In this document: piece after piece, positions 60,050 to 64,000 of the stretch
How positions within the stretch are numbered: the stretch's first letter is position 1
How the letters are laid out: every line of letters begins with the position of its first letter
DNA from: Fasciolopsis buskii
Lineage: Eukaryota > Platyhelminthes > Trematoda > Plagiorchiida > Fasciolidae
Length of the DNA stretch: 64,000 bases
Direction: 5' to 3'
NCBI GenBank assembly: GCA_008360955.1
Contig: LUCM01007678.1
Coordinates: 134,353 to 198,352 of the forward strand
Translations under genes and position numbers: made by a program
The notes under the pieces: model-generated
Database searches by the model: none
What the model saw: the letters and a program-made list of their open reading frames with translations, nothing else
Told to the model about the DNA's origin: nothing

Positions 60050-60255
60050 ACTGGGACGCAGTAGAACATTTGAGGATCTGGTAGTTCACTGGTCAATGGC
60101 CGAAATCATACACCCTATCGATGGGGCTAAGGATCCCGGCAAACCGGGATATACCTCCGCCATGGATCTCGGTGTGCACAGAATCATATGCTTTGTAAGC
60201 CGTTCGTGAGTGGTTTCGAATCAAGGTTTAGCCAGCTCCCCTGGAGTGATGATCA
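60050..60255 (+). repeat. dispersed repeat of unknown type (copy 2)
   Basis: Diverged relative of 26965-27175, with the same order of blocks from an actgg start to the aaggtttagccagctcccct end. Confidence 0.35.
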
Positions 60256-61189
60256 AAAATGGTAACGGATTTCTCCATCGTTAATGTTAATCTTCCTCCC
60301 GTTTGTGCCCGAAAACCTAAGCAGTACCCGTCCACCATTTCTCGAGAGATACACGTCGAAAAATAATTTCACATTACATCGATCGTCGCCCAGGGTAATC
60401 TGAAACTAGATGTCTGTTGCATCGCGTGCAGTGGGTAGTGACGAGTTTGCAACCATTCAGAGTCCGCAATTTGGATTAACCTTTCAATGCCTTGTAGCTA
60501 AGATTTTTGACTCAAAGGCTCTGATTGGGTTCCCAATAAAAGTCCCCTTCCGTTGTGCAAGCAGCCGATTGTTCAAACATATCCAGCTTCCATTCTACAG
60601 GAAATCATTCCAAGTTCCGTTCTTCTAATAAAGGCCACATGAAGATCTTCACGAAGAATTGCCATTCGATAGGTAGTTCTGATGACAGCTTTGTGGAAAG
60701 AGGAAGAAAAATTTTTCAGTGCGTTAATTAAACATAAATATTCAATTCACTTACGTGTCTTCAGCTTTCTCATCCTCAGCCAAATAGTTTAACAAGCGGT
60801 CCTAGCTAGAATTCTTGAAACTTCTATTATAAATGTATTCTATGTCTCATTAACTCACTTTCGTGATCAATCGTCATGGTTCAGATGCAACTTCAATCTC
60901 TAGCTACACTTTTCACGTGACTGATGATCCGGTTTTGAGCCCTCATGGTCACGTTAGTATTAGAATAGCTGCGACCGTGCGAACAGTGCGTTCACCATTA
61001 GACCTTATGCCAGTCAACATTGTTTTGTGTGCAGTTCTGTTTTGCTGCTCAATACGTATCGAATGCAATCGATCGAATTGTCACTGCCCGTTCGTCATGT
61101 GCATGTGTGTGTGTGCGTGTGCATACACTAATTGCAGCCCCCTGAGCCACAACACGCGATGTACGTCCAAAGGATGTTGTTGTCGGCGT
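60256..61189. other. no supported gene
   Basis: The 110-codon frame at 60863-61195 is partly made of a GT/CA-rich tract (61098-61125) read as alternating Cys-Val/Ala and is not credible as a gene. Confidence 0.4.
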
Positions 61190-61815
61190 TGGTAAGTCTA
61201 ACGCTCAAATGGTGTAATTAACGAGAACCAACGGCTCATCGAAGACCGATTTTCTGCCCCAACCGATCAGACCGACAACGGAGATCGTCGTATCCATATT
61301 TGTTCTGACTATAGGCTGCTTGTGGTTAACAACGATTCTTGTCATAAAAGCAACGTCGGCGCACTAGGGGCCCTCCTTCGTTTTCACAGCATTGGACTCA
61401 GGTCGATCACATTTCCATCAGTCACCGGTGATGCAGATCAGTCGAGGATTCCCGATCATTCTGGTCCACACCCGTGGACTCAGATCGTGTTCTATTCCGT
61501 GCTTGCTACTGTCTGTTTCTAATCTGTGGTTGCATGAATGCGGAAAATACCTGTCCGCCACAGATGATTCTATATGATTATTGCTAACTTTACATTCAAT
61601 CGGATTTTTCAACATCATTGTCGTCTCAACGATATGCCAGAAATTCCACATAGCACTGGGAACATTTAGAAGAGTCGCTGCATCCGAAGGCGAATGCCTC
61701 GCATGAATATACTTCATGTAAACCACAGAAATATTGGGTATCCTTGCTTGCGGGTGGTCTGTTCAGTGCTCGTGGATTCGTCTCCCAGAAGCTAGATACA
61801 AAGAAGCGCATAAAT
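61190..61815 (+). pseudogene. RTE endonuclease domain, copy B
   Basis: It carries the same landmarks as copy A (QTDNGDRRIHICSDYRLLVV, then the ...WTQ-DH... and DSDRV motifs in shifted frames). Over about 600 bases it differs from copy A by scattered substitutions and a few single-base indels. QTDNGDRR is closer to the family consensus here than in copy A. Confidence 0.82.
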
Positions 61816-62329
61816 CGGTGAGGTACTAACTGATCAAAATTTTGAGAAATGACTGCGAGCATTAGTGGGTAGGGAAATTCAAGGAAACAGAGAAGACGCT
61901 TGTTGCAATCTTTATCGAGTGATTAGGTACACTGATTCATAGAAGCCGAATGTAAGTGATGTAACTAATGAACCCGACGGCACACTGATTCATTTTCAGG
62001 ACCATAGGCTGGTGCGCTGAGCAGAACATTTCGAGGAGCAGATAAGTTTGCCAATGACAGAAAGTGAGCCTTCCGCCTATGCCAGCATCTGAACCAATGC
62101 TGGTGGATACTGGCTGGCATTCGGAAAACAGGGTTGATCAAGCAGGAATGTGTTCTCGGAAGATCCAGTCCAACTACAACATATGGACTGTTGCCGTCCA
62201 TCTTTAGGGATGATCATGAGGTGATAAAATCGGAGTCGACGAAAATTTTGGGATCAGTCTAGATAAGGGAAAGGATTCTTAACTAGTGGAGAAAATTTGT
62301 GGTTTTGCTGATTCACGGGAAGAATGATC

Positions 62330-62660
62330 AGTCCTAATGTGTGAGAATCAAGGGGAAATTAGTTTGGCAAGCATTGTATCCAAGTTGCTCGCGGGCATTA
62401 TTCTCCACCGATTATCCAGTACTCGCGAAAGGTGAATGCGTGAGAACCAAGCCGGTTTCCAGTGCAGTCCGCATTACTTTAGCCGGATTTTCACTTGCAA
62501 CAGATCTTAGTATACCGGTACATTTTCCACCGATCCACGATTTCTCCCTTTATTGATTTGAAAGCTGCATTCGATTCAGTAGACTTTGCGATTCCGAGGG
62601 CTGCCTCTCATCAAAGGGTGTGCCAGAAAAAAATCACTTCGCCCTTCCAATCTCCGTGAT
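62330..62660 (+). pseudogene. RTE reverse transcriptase start, copy B
   Basis: Segments ISLASIVSKLLAGIILHRLS and STRER equal the conserved ISLLPIASKLLASIILxRLxxxRER. After frame loss, LIDLKAAFDSVD (about 62550-62585) equals RT motif A, with both aspartates intact. The sequence ends soon after, before motif C. Confidence 0.78.
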
Positions 62661-63142
62661 AAGACAACGTGAGCCAAATTCGTGCTTACGGCAAGCTTTA
62701 ACCGGAGTTCATTACTAGGAGTAGCGTTCGTTAAGGTTGCTCCTTCCACCATTTCTTTTTAAATTTGTTATCGAGATGATTATTAAAATGATCCCGTCCT
62801 CATGCATATTACAATTATATTATGACTTACGTCTTACTGTTTGAATCTGGTATTGATTCGCCGTAAACACTTCGTAGATACCAGTTCTTATTGATTATCA
62901 TTTGTCGAAACACGACTAACTTCTTTCCACAGAGAGCTCACGACTTTCACCTGTCCATTCATTTCAAGTCATTGGACGTGAAAAACATGTATAGGAAAAA
63001 CAACACCAACACGAATACCAACAACAGCAACAACATCAACATCACTAATAACAACAACAGCACTACCATAACAACAACAATGTTTGCAAACATGTGGAAA
63101 TTGTTCCGGGAAGTACACACGACCGAGAACATTTCTGCATCT
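62661..63142. other. intergenic with AAC-rich tract
   Basis: An AAC/AAT-rich trinucleotide tract (about 62998-63085) lies about 110 bases upstream of the TATA box of the 63.27-kb gene. Nothing else was recognised. Confidence 0.5.
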
Positions 63143-63205
63143 ATTGGTCAAAATTCCATCCCAATCAGATCCGCCTTTATGAGTACAATCGAATGGTATA
63201 AAATA
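63143..63205 (+). promoter_or_regulatory. TATA and CCAAT core promoter
   Basis: The TATA box tataaaata is at 63197-63205. A CCAAT box lies at 63161-63165 and a reverse CCAAT (attgg) at 63143-63147. Initiation would be expected near 63227, giving a leader of about 45 bases to the ATG at 63271. Confidence 0.55.
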
Positions 63206-63270
63206 GGAGTTGCCTATGCATATTCAAACGTGAACACGCATTGTTGAATCTCGAAGGTGTAGCTGAAGAA

Positions 63271-63387
63271 ATGAACTCCCAGCTGATTTCATTCCAAGGA
63301 ACAATGGGACTACTCCTGCTTTTTCTATCTCTCGTTGCGCTGTTGTTCGAGCAGTGTACTCTGACCGAATCGTTTGCTGTCCGCATG
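63271..63387 (+). CDS. first exon of a secreted-protein gene (signal peptide)
   Basis: The exon encodes 39 residues from the first ATG after the expected transcription start (context gaagaaatga, A at -3). A strongly hydrophobic core, TMGLLLLFLSLVALLF, is followed by EQCTLTESFAVRM. It ends between codons at the donor gtaagt (63388-63393). Signal peptide plus phase-0 donor plus TATA make this the best single-exon call in the window. The end of the peptide matches the 48.1-kb exon (QC, TES, A and final M at the same spacing). An acceptor at 63633 would give only an eight-residue continuation, so the true second exon is probably beyond the window. Confidence 0.62.
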
Positions 63388-63739
63388 GTAAGTCATAGCT
63401 TGGCCAGTTTCACAACCAAGAATGGGCAGTGAATACTGAGCAGTTTGGTATCTAACTTTTCACCAAGGAAAGATTACTGTAGTGCTACTTTAGGTCGATT
63501 TAGATCTCCGTTGATTTGTTGTGAATCACTGCCTAGTGTAAACGATCGGATCACGTCAATTGCAATCTGTTACTGCTGTGAATTACCATTATCAGTACAT
63601 TTAATCTGTGTCCATGCATGTGTAATGCAGATTTGTTTACAAATTCAGTCTCGTTAGAACCATGGGAAGAAGATCAGGAATGAGCGAGAAATGCGAAGAA
63701 AAAGAATGTTGTCTCGAGTCTATTGCACGTCGCTAGGTC

Positions 63740-63980
63740 TTCATGCCAACTCTTCGAGTATCATGGATTGCCTATAGAGGTCCGCCGTTCCATTGCGGAG
63801 TTCGTACTGCCTGGTTCTTAAAACCAAAGGAGAGGGTTCAATTAGGGAACCCTGCACTGACCATTTTACCGAATGGTTTTATCTACTTCGCATCCATACG
63901 ACTAGAAGGTTTTGTGATCCATCAAAACGCGGGTGACTACTTAGTTCAAACACCCTTCGGATCGGGCTAGACTTTCTGTC
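63740..63980 (+). repeat. dispersed repeat of unknown type (copy 3)
   Basis: Related to 26845-26970, including the caattagggaaccctgca block. It lies inside the presumed first intron of the 63.27-kb gene. Confidence 0.35.
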
Positions 63981-64000
63981 AGCCCCATATACAGTTTTGC

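Larger units (their letters stand above)
61190..62660 (+). mobile_element. RTE-type LINE copy B
   Basis: 61190-61815 is the endonuclease region and is very similar to the reverse complement of 24575-23975 in copy A. 62330-62660 is the start of the RT. Between them about 0.5 kb is unrecognised. The C-terminal half is missing. Confidence 0.82.

Noticed and set aside
60863..61195. 110-codon Cys-rich frame as a secreted peptide
   Set aside because: The Cys-rich part is a translated GT/CA tract and there is no signal peptide or promoter.
1..64000. CRISPR arrays, operons, intact tRNA or rRNA genes
   Set aside because: No regularly spaced repeats or tRNA cloverleaf with acceptor stem were seen. 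The tRNA-like pieces all carry SINE bodies and tails.

Overview
The window is repeat-rich nuclear DNA from an invertebrate animal, most likely a flatworm and probably a parasitic trematode. This is inferred from the mix of element families: RTE-type and CR1-like LINEs, Penelope-like elements (PLEs) with GIY-YIG endonuclease, BEL/Pao and Ty3/Gypsy LTR elements, and tRNA-derived SINEs. Genes with short introns and TATA promoters, and the absence of any prokaryotic gene layout, agree with it. The species cannot be named from the sequence alone. Most open frames are 60-110 codons, about what chance gives, so only those with homology, splice or promoter support are annotated as genes.

Layout. 1-8 kb: a decayed Ty3/Gypsy pol (about 4.05-5.42 kb) in otherwise featureless sequence. 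8.1-11.1 kb: the best multi-exon gene candidate on the + strand, with several good acceptors and donors, mostly compatible phases and one in-frame stop. 13.4 kb: an RTE LINE tail. 15.4 kb: a lone candidate exon. 16.6 kb: a 274-bp foldback element. 17.9-20.3 kb: a CR1-like LINE on the - strand. 23.1-25.25 kb: an RTE LINE joined to a CR1-like fragment, both -. 26.8-28.1 kb: a dispersed repeat and a second type of SINE. 30.47-31.95 kb: a near-perfect 1.48-kb palindrome ending at an N and a long AT run. 35.0-40.4 kb: a BEL/Pao polyprotein on +, split in its gag by a PLE on -. 44.6-45.4 kb: another PLE. 48.0-51.6 kb: a signal-peptide first exon with promoter and further candidate exons, all -. 52.1-57.8 kb: a dense block of PLE, two RTE copies in opposite orientations and several SINEs. 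61.2-62.7 kb: an RTE copy (+) about 90% or more identical over 0.6 kb to the one at 24 kb (-). 63.1-63.4 kb: a second signal-peptide first exon with TATA and CCAAT boxes.

The most interesting signal is a pair of related first exons, 48033-48116 (-) and 63271-63387 (+). Each encodes a signal peptide ending in a shared Gln-Cys-x-x-Thr-Glu-Ser-x-Ala-x-x-Met block, each is cut in phase 0 by a GTRAGT donor, and each lies behind a TATAAAA box. They point away from each other across 15 kb of transposon debris and look like members of a small secreted-protein gene family. All transposon copies seen are broken; where the reverse-transcriptase aspartate pair can be read it is mutated in six of seven copies.
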